Shown here: positions 10,020-17,579 of the stretch, piece by piece | Layout: every line of letters starts with the position of its first letter | Position numbering within the stretch: the first letter of the stretch is position 1 | Assembly (NCBI RefSeq): GCF_000952855.1 | Contig: NZ_JSVU01000006.1 | Span: 121,788-185,787 of the forward strand | Reading direction: 5' to 3' | Source: Aequorivita vladivostokensis | GTDB taxonomy: Bacteria; Bacteroidota; Bacteroidia; Flavobacteriales; Flavobacteriaceae | DNA length: 64,000 nt | Notes under the pieces: generated by a model | Told to the model about the DNA's origin: nothing | The model's input: only the letters and a program-made list of their open reading frames with translations | Database searches by the model: none | Program-made: the position numbers and the translations under genes

Positions 10020-10652
10020 TTACGATAGATATCCTGAACTCGGCCTAAAGTTTTTTTGGGCCAGTTCCTTTCTTACGCGGCTCAGGCTTTCGGGCGTAAT
10101 TCCCAAATACGACGCAATCATCCACTGTGGCACCCTTAACAAAAGGTCGGGGTACATTTCAATAAAACTTAGATAGCGTACTTCAGCAGTTGCGCCCAAT
10201 AGAAGGTTGAGCCGCTTCTGCATATGCCTTATGTGGTTGTGCAGTAATTTATCATTGAATTTTCGAAAGGCAGGGCTGGTTTCATTGGCCTTATTGAAGA
10301 AGTCCTCGCCAATCAAAACTACTTCGGTGTCTTCAATTGCTTCAATATAACTTTCCGAAACATCATTAAAATATACACTGCTTCTGTCAACAATAAACCA
10401 ATTTTCGGGAGCAAATTGCATTACGTGCTCCTTGCCCGATTCATCGAGCGTATAGGAACGCAACAGTCCCTTTTCAACAAAAAAAGAATAATTGCAAATG
10501 GCGCCTTTGGCCAATAAAAGATTGCTTTTTTCAATTTTTGAACGTTTTAAATCTGCTGAAACGCGCAGTATTTCGTCGTCGCTCATACCCGCGGTTTTCT
10601 TGAGATAGGTATAAAATGGAGCGGATTCTAATTGGCTTTTCTCTGAAATCAT
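10020..10652 (-). CDS. Crp/Fnr family transcriptional regulator
   Basis: The 210-residue form starting at 10652 has a cyclic-nucleotide-binding-type jelly roll (about 25-135) and a C-terminal winged helix. The recognition region is MIASYLGITPESLSRVRKEL, typical of flavobacterial Crp-like regulators. The frame stays open to 10964, but that extra stretch lies antisense to exbD, so the ATG at 10652 is the credible start. There is no Cys cluster for an Fnr-type iron-sulfur centre. The effector is unknown. It is divergent from exbD (124-base shared upstream region) and convergent with pirin. Confidence 0.88.
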   Translation of the reverse strand: MISEKSQLESAPFYTYLKKTAGMSDDEILRVSADLKRSKIEKSNLLLAKGAICNYSFFVEKGLLRSYTLDESGKEHVMQFAPENWFIVDRSSVYFNDVSESYIEAIEDTEVVLIGEDFFNKANETSPAFRKFNDKLLHNHIRHMQKRLNLLLGATAEVRYLSFIEMYPDLLLRVPQWMIASYLGITPESLSRVRKELAQKNFRPSSGYLS

Positions 10653-10776
10653 ATTGCCCAAAATTTCTTGGATTTTAAAATTACGATATTCTTCGCAAAG
10701 CGCTACTTCCTTCCCAAAAATACTTGTGGCACTTTTTTTGTTTTCTGAAGTAGGGAACACTAAACCATTTTCAATT

Positions 10777-11322
10777 ATGAGAAATTCTACCTCGCCCTCC
10801 GTAAATGCCGGCAGCATGGCCGACATTGCCTTTTTACTTTTGATATTCTTTTTGGTAACATCCATGATTCCGAATGACAAGGGAATAGCCCGAAATCTCC
10901 CACAAGCCTGTCCTCCCGGTGCTGACTGTAACATTCCCATTAAAAAAAATAATCTTTTCACCATTCAGGTTAATGAAAAAGGTGAAATAATGGCGAACGA
11001 AACACCCATCAATATTGACGAACTGAAGGCTAATCTGAAAGCATTTATAGACAATAACGCCGATAAAACCTGCAATTATTGCAAAGGCGAACAATTTGCC
11101 GAGGCATCAGACAATCCAAAAAAAGCTTCCATTTCACTATCGATACATCGCGAGGCGCCATACCAGAGTTTCATTACCGTTCAGGATGAAATCGCGAAGG
11201 CGTATTTTGAACTGCGAGAAACCTACGTAGCTGAATTCCTAAAAACTGATATTGATAAGATTACCGATGAACAATTAAAAAATGTGCAGGAAGCATATCC
11301 ATTTCGGATTATTAAACTGTAA
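10777..11322 (+). CDS. exbD: ExbD/TolR-family biopolymer transport protein
   Basis: The start at 10777 gives MRNSTSPSVNAGSMADIAFL, the usual ExbD opening. One transmembrane helix (about 13-33) carries the conserved Asp of the proton path, followed by a periplasmic domain to residue 181. ExbD works with ExbB and TonB to energise outer-membrane transporters, but no exbB or tonB is next to it. The periplasmic part carries CPPGADC and CNYC, two Cys pairs that could form disulfides. The frame is open upstream to 10654, but that overlaps the regulator gene and lacks family similarity. Confidence 0.88.
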   Translation: MRNSTSPSVNAGSMADIAFLLLIFFLVTSMIPNDKGIARNLPQACPPGADCNIPIKKNNLFTIQVNEKGEIMANETPINIDELKANLKAFIDNNADKTCNYCKGEQFAEASDNPKKASISLSIHREAPYQSFITVQDEIAKAYFELRETYVAEFLKTDIDKITDEQLKNVQEAYPFRIIKL

Positions 11323-11408
11323 TTGCTAATTGAAAAAAGTTTTTTAAACCTCAAATTAAAAATTCATTGTAAATTTATAATCAGTTAAAAAATACAAATC
11401 GAAATAAG

Positions 11409-11585
11409 ATGCAGTGGACCTTCGAAAATTTTAAGCCCAAACTCGAAAACCTCACGCCCGAAGTTCGCGAAAAGGCGTTGCAGATTGCCCATCAATTGAT
11501 GGAAAAGGGCGGAATTTCTGAGGAAAAGGCTATTTCCGAAGCCATCGTAAAAGCAGAGGAATGGTTTTATGACTTGGAGGGATAG
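11409..11585 (+). CDS. Small conserved protein (58 aa), similar to the N-terminus of YdaT/DUF2188-type proteins
   Basis: ATG at 11409, TAG at 11583-11585, 58 residues. The sequence contains LTPEVREKALQIAHQLMEKG and ends with a KAEEW segment. This matches a family of short helical proteins of the pattern L.P.VREKA.EIAN.L...G...A...A...A..W. It lies 30 bases upstream of the DUF4256 gene in the same direction. Function unknown; the pattern match is from memory of the family. Confidence 0.75.
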   Translation: MQWTFENFKPKLENLTPEVREKALQIAHQLMEKGGISEEKAISEAIVKAEEWFYDLEG

Positions 11586-11615
11586 TGCCGAAAAACTGCA
11601 AAAAATTTTCTACAA

Positions 11616-12185
11616 ATGGCAAAACAAAAAGGAAATCAACTTACCCAGCAACAAACCGAAAAAATTCTCCAAACCCTACAAACCCGTTTTGAGAAAAATA
11701 AGAGCCGACATACTGCGCTAGAATGGTCAAAAGTGCAAAAGAAATTGGAAGCCAACCCAGACAAACTTTGGTCGCTATCCCAAATGGAAGAAACGGGCGG
11801 CGAGCCGGATGTCGTTGATTTTGATAAAAAAACCGGGGAATATATTTTTTACGATTGCTCCGCTGAAAGCCCAAAAGGCCGCAGAAGCTTTTGTTACGAT
11901 AATGAGGCTTTGGAAGCAAGAAAAGAACACAAACCCAAAAACAGCGCGGTAGGCTTGGCTTCCCAGATGGGCATCGACCTTTTAACCGAAGCGCAATATC
12001 GCGAATTACAACAATTGGGAAAATTTGACACCAAAACTTCAAGTTGGCTAAAAACTCCAGAAAAAATTAGGAAACTTGGCGGCGCAATTTTTGGCGACTT
12101 TCGCTTCGACACTGTGTTTATATACCACAACGGGGTGCAATCTTATTATGCGGGACGGGGGTTTAGGGGCGTTTTACGGGTATAG
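11616..12185 (+). CDS. DUF4256 domain-containing protein
   Basis: A 189-residue soluble protein covering the whole DUF4256 family length. Recognisable features are the ALEWSKVQKKLEANPDKLWSL opening region, GGEPDVVDFD, YFYDCSAESPKGRRS-like text and a C-terminal FRFDTVFIYHNGVQSYYAGRGFRG. No enzymatic function is established. It forms a likely two-gene unit with the 58-residue gene upstream and converges with the MFS gene two bases downstream. Confidence 0.88.
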   Translation: MAKQKGNQLTQQQTEKILQTLQTRFEKNKSRHTALEWSKVQKKLEANPDKLWSLSQMEETGGEPDVVDFDKKTGEYIFYDCSAESPKGRRSFCYDNEALEARKEHKPKNSAVGLASQMGIDLLTEAQYRELQQLGKFDTKTSSWLKTPEKIRKLGGAIFGDFRFDTVFIYHNGVQSYYAGRGFRGVLRV

Positions 12186-12187
12186 TT

Positions 12188-13453
12188 TTACTGTTTTTCG
12201 TGTTCCTCCAAATCCTTTCGTAAATCCAGCTTGCGAAGTTTCGGAAAGAAAAATCCGGTGCCCAATACGGTCAAAATCGTCATTCCGCCACCAAATACTA
12301 CCGCAGTTACCGTGCCCATCAACTTGGCGGTAAGCCCGCTTTCAAACGCCCCCAATTCATTGGACGACCCCACAAACATAGAATTTACCGAAGCCACTCG
12401 GCCACGCATGGCATCGGGTGTTCGCAATTGAAGAATAGTCTGCCGGATTACCATAGAAATACCATCGGTTACACCACTCAGGAAGAGTGCAATCACCGAG
12501 ACCCAAAACCAAGTGGAAAGACCAAACACAATTATAGATACCCCAAAACCAAAAATTGCTACCAGTAATTTCATTCCCGCATTCTTATTGAGCGGGAAAT
12601 GGGCAGAGGTAAACATAATCAACAGCGCTCCAACAGCCGGAGCAGCCCGAAGAATCCCAAAACCTTCGGGACCCACTTTTAAAATATCCTGTGCATAAAT
12701 GGGCAGCAGCGCCACGGCTCCACCAAAAAGTACCGCAAACATATCTAAGGTAAGGGCACCAAGGATTACCCGTGTATTTTTTACGAACTTAATCCCCTCT
12801 TTCAGACTTTTCATAATTGGTTCGCCCAGGTTGGGATTTAGTATAGGTTTCTTCGGAATTTGGAGCAACAGCATCAGCGCCATCAATGAGAAGGCAAAAA
12901 CAAAGCACATGGACCAATGCACGCCAATCCAATGGATGAAAAACCCTCCGGCAGCGGGGCCTACAACGGCGCCCATCTGCCAAACCGAACTGCTCCAGGT
13001 TGCCGCATTTGGATATATCTTTTTTGGAACCAATAGAGAAAAAAGTGAAAAAATAGTCGGCCCAAGAAAGGCGCGCACAATACCGCCGAGAAAAACCAAA
13101 AAGTAAACCAAATAGAGGACCAAATCGGTAGAAAGGCCAGCAACAATTCGAGGCCAAGTCAATAGGAATAACCCGAGGCTTACGACAGAAAAACCAAAAA
13201 TACATTTTATAAGGAGTCCCCTTTTTTCACTTTGGTCAACAATATGGCCGGCAAAAAGTGCCATGGCAACTGCCGGAATCACTTCCATCAAACCTATTAT
13301 ACCAAGGGAAAGCGGATCTTTTGTCAAACTGTAAACCTCCCATTCAATTACTATAAACTGCATGCTCCAGGCGAAGACCATCGCAAAACGAACCAAAAGA
13401 AAAATATTGAACTCCCGAAATCGTAATGCGGCGTAGGGATCGGTTTTCTTCAT
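12188..13453 (-). CDS. MFS transporter (EntS/MFS_3-like)
   Basis: A 421-residue inner-membrane protein with about 12 hydrophobic helices in two halves and a charged cytoplasmic tail ending DLEEHEKQ. The N-terminal part (MKKTDPYAALRFREFNIFLL) and the motif GVTDGISMVIRQTILQLRTP are typical of the EntS-like exporter branch. Members export siderophores, drugs or unknown metabolites, and the substrate cannot be predicted. It stands alone: DUF4256 converges downstream and the VTT gene lies upstream on the same strand with 67 bases between. Confidence 0.88.
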   Translation of the reverse strand: MKKTDPYAALRFREFNIFLLVRFAMVFAWSMQFIVIEWEVYSLTKDPLSLGIIGLMEVIPAVAMALFAGHIVDQSEKRGLLIKCIFGFSVVSLGLFLLTWPRIVAGLSTDLVLYLVYFLVFLGGIVRAFLGPTIFSLFSLLVPKKIYPNAATWSSSVWQMGAVVGPAAGGFFIHWIGVHWSMCFVFAFSLMALMLLLQIPKKPILNPNLGEPIMKSLKEGIKFVKNTRVILGALTLDMFAVLFGGAVALLPIYAQDILKVGPEGFGILRAAPAVGALLIMFTSAHFPLNKNAGMKLLVAIFGFGVSIIVFGLSTWFWVSVIALFLSGVTDGISMVIRQTILQLRTPDAMRGRVASVNSMFVGSSNELGAFESGLTAKLMGTVTAVVFGGGMTILTVLGTGFFFPKLRKLDLRKDLEEHEKQ

Positions 13454-13520
13454 TTAAAAGAAATGGATTTTTTAAAGGATGATGATTTTCCGAAGAAAAT
13501 ACTCCGGTCCTCCAAAAGTA

Positions 13521-14135
13521 CTATACCAAACTGAATATGGCAATGGCGTATAGATAAAACCGCACAAAACGCAGTAGGCCAAACAAAAGATAGTTTCTGA
13601 ATTTATAGTGGATCATTCCCGCAGCCATACTGGTCATGGAAAAAGGTATGGGCAATAACGCGCCAACCACAATCAGGAATCCTCCCCATTTGCGGATGTG
13701 CTTTAAATGTTTTTTCATCTTTCCCTCCATATAATTATATACTCGGGGAAGTGTAAAAACCCATTTTCCGATAAAGTATGAAATGATACCGCCAATGTAA
13801 GAGAGAGCCGCAAGCAAGGTTAAATAAAGCAAGGGCTGTGGCATCTTATCGCTCCACGCAATGAAAATCTCTGGCGGAACAAGCCCCAAAAGCGATTCCG
13901 ATGCCAGAAATACAAGCAGGATATTTATGGGCGCATAAGTTTCAGTGATATAAGTGAAAAGATTGCTGAAGTCAATAACGTAAAGGTCCAGCACCACCAA
14001 AGCAGCTATAACCAAAAGAATTGGGACGATTGCCTTTTTAAGGCTTTGCCCTACAAAAGAGTAAAATCCGGTGTATTTATAATATAGGTGGGTACGCTTT
14101 AATTTATTTGTTTCAGTTTTTTTAACGGTATTCAT
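13521..14135 (-). CDS. VTT/DedA (SNARE-associated) family membrane protein
   Basis: A 204-residue protein with about five hydrophobic segments. It has the VTT-domain features of a re-entrant loop with GGIISYFIGKW, and GALLPIPFSMTSMAAGMIHY with the conserved proline-glycine turn. DedA/VTT proteins move phospholipids or undecaprenyl phosphate across the inner membrane. The N-terminal 30 residues are polar (MNTVKKTETNKLKRT). No partner gene is apparent. Confidence 0.85.
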   Translation of the reverse strand: MNTVKKTETNKLKRTHLYYKYTGFYSFVGQSLKKAIVPILLVIAALVVLDLYVIDFSNLFTYITETYAPINILLVFLASESLLGLVPPEIFIAWSDKMPQPLLYLTLLAALSYIGGIISYFIGKWVFTLPRVYNYMEGKMKKHLKHIRKWGGFLIVVGALLPIPFSMTSMAAGMIHYKFRNYLLFGLLRFVRFYLYAIAIFSLV

Positions 14136-14326
14136 AATTTGGGATATGCCTTTAATAATTCTCCATTACCACTTTTTCATTTATGTGGGTTCTCGCTGCA
14201 AATATACAGCTAAAGCCCCTATACTGCAACCATTTGGCAATACATTGGCGGTTAATGGAATGTTAAACATTTCACTTAGAAAATCGCTTTGAAATCTCAC
14301 CATAAAAGTTAATGTTCCGTTAAATC

Positions 14327-14349
14327 ACTACTCTGTATTGCATAGTACT
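14327..14349. promoter_or_regulatory. Imperfect dyad, candidate operator of the small-peptide genes
   Basis: The 19-base core TACTcTGtattgCAtAGTA (14329-14347) is a near-perfect palindrome: seven of nine base pairs match around 14338. It lies 58 bases upstream of the first 28-codon ORF, in a 271-base intergenic region with no other gene, so it may be a regulator-binding site. The regulator is unknown. Confidence 0.4.
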
Positions 14350-14406
14350 GTAACAATATTCCAATAGTAGCGTCTTTTAGATATAACCCAATAAAAACTT
14401 TTTATT

Positions 14407-14493
14407 ATGAGAACTTTAAACAGCAATCAGTTAACATCAAAAATGAAGACTTCTAAAGCCTATTCCTGGAATTTAAAAAGAAGATTTCACTAA
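14407..14493 (+). CDS. 28-residue basic peptide, copy 1 of a tandem family
   Basis: ATG to TAA, 28 codons, beginning MRTLNSN and ending WNLKRRFH. It shares length, both termini and 14 of 28 residues with the next ORF. Of the 14 identical residues, six use different synonymous codons (R2, T3, L4, N7, S16, R26), which argues that the reading frame is selected. It has no signal peptide or membrane segment and is strongly cationic. Function unknown. Confidence 0.6.
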   Translation: MRTLNSNQLTSKMKTSKAYSWNLKRRFH

Positions 14494-14527
14494 AAACAAA
14501 TTATCAAACTACTAAAATTCACAAATC

Positions 14528-14614
14528 ATGAGGACATTGGACAGCAACGAAAGACAACACAGACCCATAAATTCCAAATCACATCTTTGGAATTCGAAAA
14601 GACGTTTTAAATAA
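14528..14614 (+). CDS. 28-residue basic peptide, copy 2 of a tandem family
   Basis: ATG to TAA, again exactly 28 codons, beginning MRTLDSN and ending WNSKRRFK. It starts 35 bases after copy 1 stops. The shared pattern is MRTLxSN, then SK at 16-17, then WNxKRRF at 21-27, while the middle is free to vary. That is the pattern of a peptide with two conserved ends. Same caveats as copy 1. Confidence 0.6.
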   Translation: MRTLDSNERQHRPINSKSHLWNSKRRFK

Positions 14615-14645
14615 CGCACTTCAAAAACCAATAAGACAATTAACT

Positions 14646-14780
14646 ATGAAAACCCTACGAAACATTCAAAAGAGAATTAAATGCGGATCGCAAAAACAGC
14701 ACACGTTGAATTATCTAAACGCCAACAAACACCTGTTTGAAGATCCCACAATCAGAAAAACATGCAGATACATTTATTGA
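14646..14780 (+). CDS. 44-residue basic peptide, possible diverged third member
   Basis: ATG at 14646, TGA at 14778-14780, 44 residues, opening MKTLRNIQKRIKCG. The first four residues resemble MRTL of the two preceding ORFs, and the spacing (31 bases) matches their spacing. It is longer, has two Cys (13 and 40) and lacks the WNxKRRF end, so membership in the family is uncertain. Confidence 0.45.
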   Translation: MKTLRNIQKRIKCGSQKQHTLNYLNANKHLFEDPTIRKTCRYIY

Positions 14781-14804
14781 AACATATAAAACTGAAAAGC
14801 GACT

Positions 14805-14840
14805 AAGGCTGGATCGAAGAAATTTGATTCAGCTTTTTTC
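14805..14840. terminator. Terminator-like hairpin between the peptide genes and DUF1456
   Basis: AAGGCTGGATC pairs imperfectly, with two mismatches or G-U pairs, with GATTCAGCTTTT across a ten-base loop, followed by a T run on the plus strand. It overlaps the 3' end of the converging DUF1456 gene. Plausible as the end of the small-peptide transcript. Confidence 0.45.
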
Positions 14841-15113
14841 TTTCCCCTTCCCCACTTTAGGCTGGGGAACCGCAGGTTTTTTCTTTTCGGGCATCGGCCC
14901 TCTCAGATGGATAACCAGCCCATTCAGAAAATTCCGGAGAAACTGATCGCCACACTCCATATATTTCGGATGGTTCTCATTTCTAAAAATGGCGCCAAGC
15001 TCGCTCTTGCTTACGGCAAAATCTACCAACGAACATATTTTCACAATATCCTCATCCCGCAGCTTATGGGCCACGCGTAGTTTTTTCATTATATCGTTGT
15101 TTGAAAGTGCCAT
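14829..15113 (-). CDS. DUF1456 family protein (YehS-like, single repeat)
   Basis: 94 residues. One DUF1456 unit (about 1-68) contains MALSNNDIMKKLRVAHKLRD and SKSELGAIFRNENHPKY. E. coli YehS has two such repeats; here only one is followed by a Lys/Pro-rich tail (PEKKKPAVPQPKVGKGKEKS). Function unknown. It is convergent with the small-peptide cluster. Confidence 0.85.
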   Translation of the reverse strand: MALSNNDIMKKLRVAHKLRDEDIVKICSLVDFAVSKSELGAIFRNENHPKYMECGDQFLRNFLNGLVIHLRGPMPEKKKPAVPQPKVGKGKEKS

Positions 15114-15249
15114 TCTTTTTAATTTGAAAAGTTAGATTGCGAAGGTATCAAATTAAGCTGGAAACCTTAAATGGCTGTTATATTTTATTTAATAAACGTT
15201 AAATGCAAGGCGTATTTATCTCAATTAAAATATCTTTAAAATAAAAACC

Positions 15250-15549
15250 ATGAAAAATTCTGAAAAAAACACAAGCAAAAAGAAAGATGAAAAACTTCCC
15301 TACAATCCAAATGTAACCGAACACGACAAAGACATTCTTTCCCAAAAAAACATTCACGGCGACGGTGGTGATGACCAGCAACTTCGCGACCGCAAGGAGA
15401 AAGTAGATTTTGCTGGAGAAGACCTGGATGTGCCAGGCCGCGAACAAGCCAAGAAAAACAAAGGCAATGGCCTTCGCGATGAAGAGAACAAACTATTCAG
15501 CCAAGGCGGTGAGGATAATGAAAACCTGGAACAAGACAAACCTCTTTAA
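15250..15549 (+). CDS. Small hydrophilic protein, flavobacterial hypothetical
   Basis: 99 residues with no hydrophobic segment, rich in Lys, Asp, Glu, Asn and Gln. It has the regular segments LPYNPNVTEHDKDIL and DLDVPGREQAKK. Composition and lack of structure suggest a disordered, possibly stress-related protein. A TATCTTTA box (near TAnnTTTG) precedes the ATG by about 15 bases. It converges with the universal stress protein. Not recognised beyond this. Confidence 0.65.
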   Translation: MKNSEKNTSKKKDEKLPYNPNVTEHDKDILSQKNIHGDGGDDQQLRDRKEKVDFAGEDLDVPGREQAKKNKGNGLRDEENKLFSQGGEDNENLEQDKPL

Positions 15550-15568
15550 TTTTTTTCCTAACGCGCTC

Positions 15569-16024
15569 TCATTGTCCCGTTGGCACCATGTACACCGGGA
15601 TTTTTGTTTTTTCCAACACGCTGGAAGCCACGGTACCCAGAAATATTTTTTCCAATGTGCCGTGGCTATGGGTGCCCATGACTATCACATCGGCATTCCA
15701 TTCTTCCGCATATTCCAAAATGCTTTTAGCCGTATCACCTTCGGCTAAGTGGGTGGTTACATTATTTCCACCAATATGCGCCGCTGTTTTCTCCAAATAA
15801 TCCTTTGCCACTTTTACAAATTCTTCCTGTATCCTAAAATCTACCGGAAATGCGTAGCCTTCATAACCCATAATTGGTTCATATTGCATACCGTAATACC
15901 TCACTTCGGCCAAAACGTGGAATAAACAAATCTCGGCATCCATCAATTGGGCAAGTTCCTTTCCCTTATTTACAACCTTTTCGGAATTTGGGTTGTAGTC
16001 CAATGCTATCAATACCTTTTTCAT
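15569..16024 (-). CDS. Universal stress protein (UspA family)
   Basis: 151 residues, one USP domain. Opens MKKVLIALDYNPNSEK and carries the ATP-binding signature GTHSHGTLEKIFLGTVASSVL (G-2x-G-9x-G(S/T)-like). It probably binds ATP and responds to energy or oxygen stress. It lies downstream of the GltB-like gene on the same strand with 30 bases between, so it may share that transcript. Confidence 0.92.
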   Translation of the reverse strand: MKKVLIALDYNPNSEKVVNKGKELAQLMDAEICLFHVLAEVRYYGMQYEPIMGYEGYAFPVDFRIQEEFVKVAKDYLEKTAAHIGGNNVTTHLAEGDTAKSILEYAEEWNADVIVMGTHSHGTLEKIFLGTVASSVLEKTKIPVYMVPTGQ

Positions 16025-16054
16025 CTTTTATAATTGTTAGTTGTTTCACTCATT

Positions 16055-17563
16055 TTATAAAAACTGTCCCTCCGTAATCGGAGGATAAATTTCAGAATAA
16101 CACATAATGTCAGTTTCCACTTGCTTAAAGATATAACTTCTATTTAAGTCTGAAAGCTTTTTACAGCCGGCGGCAGCAAAAAGTTCCAAAAATTCCTTTA
16201 CGGTTTCTCCCTGATAGTTTTTAACGCGTTTCCACTTTTCGGAAACAACCAGACCTCGCATTAGACTCGGATTATTGGTGGTAACGCCCGTGGGGCAAGT
16301 GTTCCTGTCGCAGCGTAAGGCCTGGATACAACCAAGAGCCAGCATCATACCCCTTGCGGAATTGCAAATGTCAGCGCCTATGGAGAGTGCCTTGAAAATA
16401 TCAAAAGCCGTAAAGATTTTGGTCGCGGTTATTACTTTAATGTCCTTTTTTAGATTATATCCCCTTAGGGAATCCACCACAAAAACCAGTGCCTTTTCCC
16501 AAGGCATGCCCACATAGTTTGAAAAATCGATGGGTGCTGCGCCCGTGCCTCCCTCAGAGCCATCAACGGTTATAAAGTCTGGTTTTATACCTGTTTCTAC
16601 CATTTTTTCACAGATGTCCAGAAATTCCTGCTTGCTGCCAATGCACAATTTAAAACCAATGGGCTTGCCATCGCTCAAATCCCGCATTTGTTGCACGAAT
16701 TTCAGCAGTCCTTCCGCATCGTCAAAAGCACTATGCCCGGGTGGCGAAAGCACGGTTGTGTGGGGTTTTACTCCTCTGATTTTTGCAATTTCCTCATTGT
16801 TTTTTACCGCAGGAAGCACTCCGCCGTGACCGGGTTTAGCGCCTTGGCTTATTTTTATCTCAATCATTTTAACAGCCGGAATTGCCACTTTTTCCTTAAA
16901 TTTTTCAGGTGAAAAGTTTCCGTCTTCCGTTCTGCAACCAAAGTAGCCCGTGCCCACCTCATAGACCAAATCTCCGCCTTTTAAATGGTATTCTGAAATT
17001 CCACCTTCGCCCGTATCGTGGAAAAAGTTGCCCGCCTTGGCGCCAAGATTTAAGGCCATAACCGCATTTTTGCTCAGCGCTCCAAAGCTCATTGCCGAAA
17101 TATTGAAGATGCTCGCACTATAAGGCTGTTTGCAATCCGGTCCTCCCACGAGCACGCGCGGAGGCTCCTCGAGAAGTTTGGTGGGATATATGCTGTGCTT
17201 CATCCACTTGTAATTTTCCTCCTCCACATTTAGCTCCGTGCCAAAGGGATGGGTTTCATTCTGCAGCTTTGCCCTTTCGTAAATATAGGTCCGGTGATTT
17301 CTGTCTATAGGTTTGCCGTCGGTATCGGTCTCTACAAAATATTGATGGATTTCGGGCCCTATCATTTCCAAAAGATACCGCATGTGGCCCAAGACGGGAA
17401 AATTCCGAAGAATGGTGTGTTTCTTCTGAAATAAATCGTAAATACCTATCGCAAAAATAAGGGCGGCCAAGACGGAAAAACCGTACGCCGGCCAAATTGC
17501 CGTGCAAGTAATTATCGCGATTATTCCCAAGGCTATAAACGTAAACTTTATTGCTTCTCTCAT
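16055..17563 (-). CDS. FMN-binding glutamate-synthase-like protein (GltB domain 2)
   Basis: 502 residues. Two N-terminal hydrophobic helices (about 5-45) are followed by the FMN-binding TIM barrel of glutamate synthase, with ISAMSFGALSKNA, GDGGISEY-like text, SQGAKPGHGG, DGSEGGTGAAP and a 3Fe-4S-type loop CDRNTCPTGV. It lacks the glutaminase and C-terminal GltB domains, so it is not a classical glutamate synthase; such membrane-linked relatives have unknown substrates. It starts 16 bases downstream of the stop of the TPP enzyme, suggesting joint expression with it. Confidence 0.88.
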   Translation of the reverse strand: MREAIKFTFIALGIIAIITCTAIWPAYGFSVLAALIFAIGIYDLFQKKHTILRNFPVLGHMRYLLEMIGPEIHQYFVETDTDGKPIDRNHRTYIYERAKLQNETHPFGTELNVEEENYKWMKHSIYPTKLLEEPPRVLVGGPDCKQPYSASIFNISAMSFGALSKNAVMALNLGAKAGNFFHDTGEGGISEYHLKGGDLVYEVGTGYFGCRTEDGNFSPEKFKEKVAIPAVKMIEIKISQGAKPGHGGVLPAVKNNEEIAKIRGVKPHTTVLSPPGHSAFDDAEGLLKFVQQMRDLSDGKPIGFKLCIGSKQEFLDICEKMVETGIKPDFITVDGSEGGTGAAPIDFSNYVGMPWEKALVFVVDSLRGYNLKKDIKVITATKIFTAFDIFKALSIGADICNSARGMMLALGCIQALRCDRNTCPTGVTTNNPSLMRGLVVSEKWKRVKNYQGETVKEFLELFAAAGCKKLSDLNRSYIFKQVETDIMCYSEIYPPITEGQFL

Positions 17564-17579
17564 TATCTAATACTAAAAA

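Noticed and set aside
10653..10964. N-terminal extension of the Crp/Fnr gene
   Set aside because: It is antisense to exbD, and the conserved domain starts after 10652.
12699..13106. 135-codon plus-strand frame inside the MFS gene
   Set aside because: Antisense to conserved membrane helices; no homology pattern.
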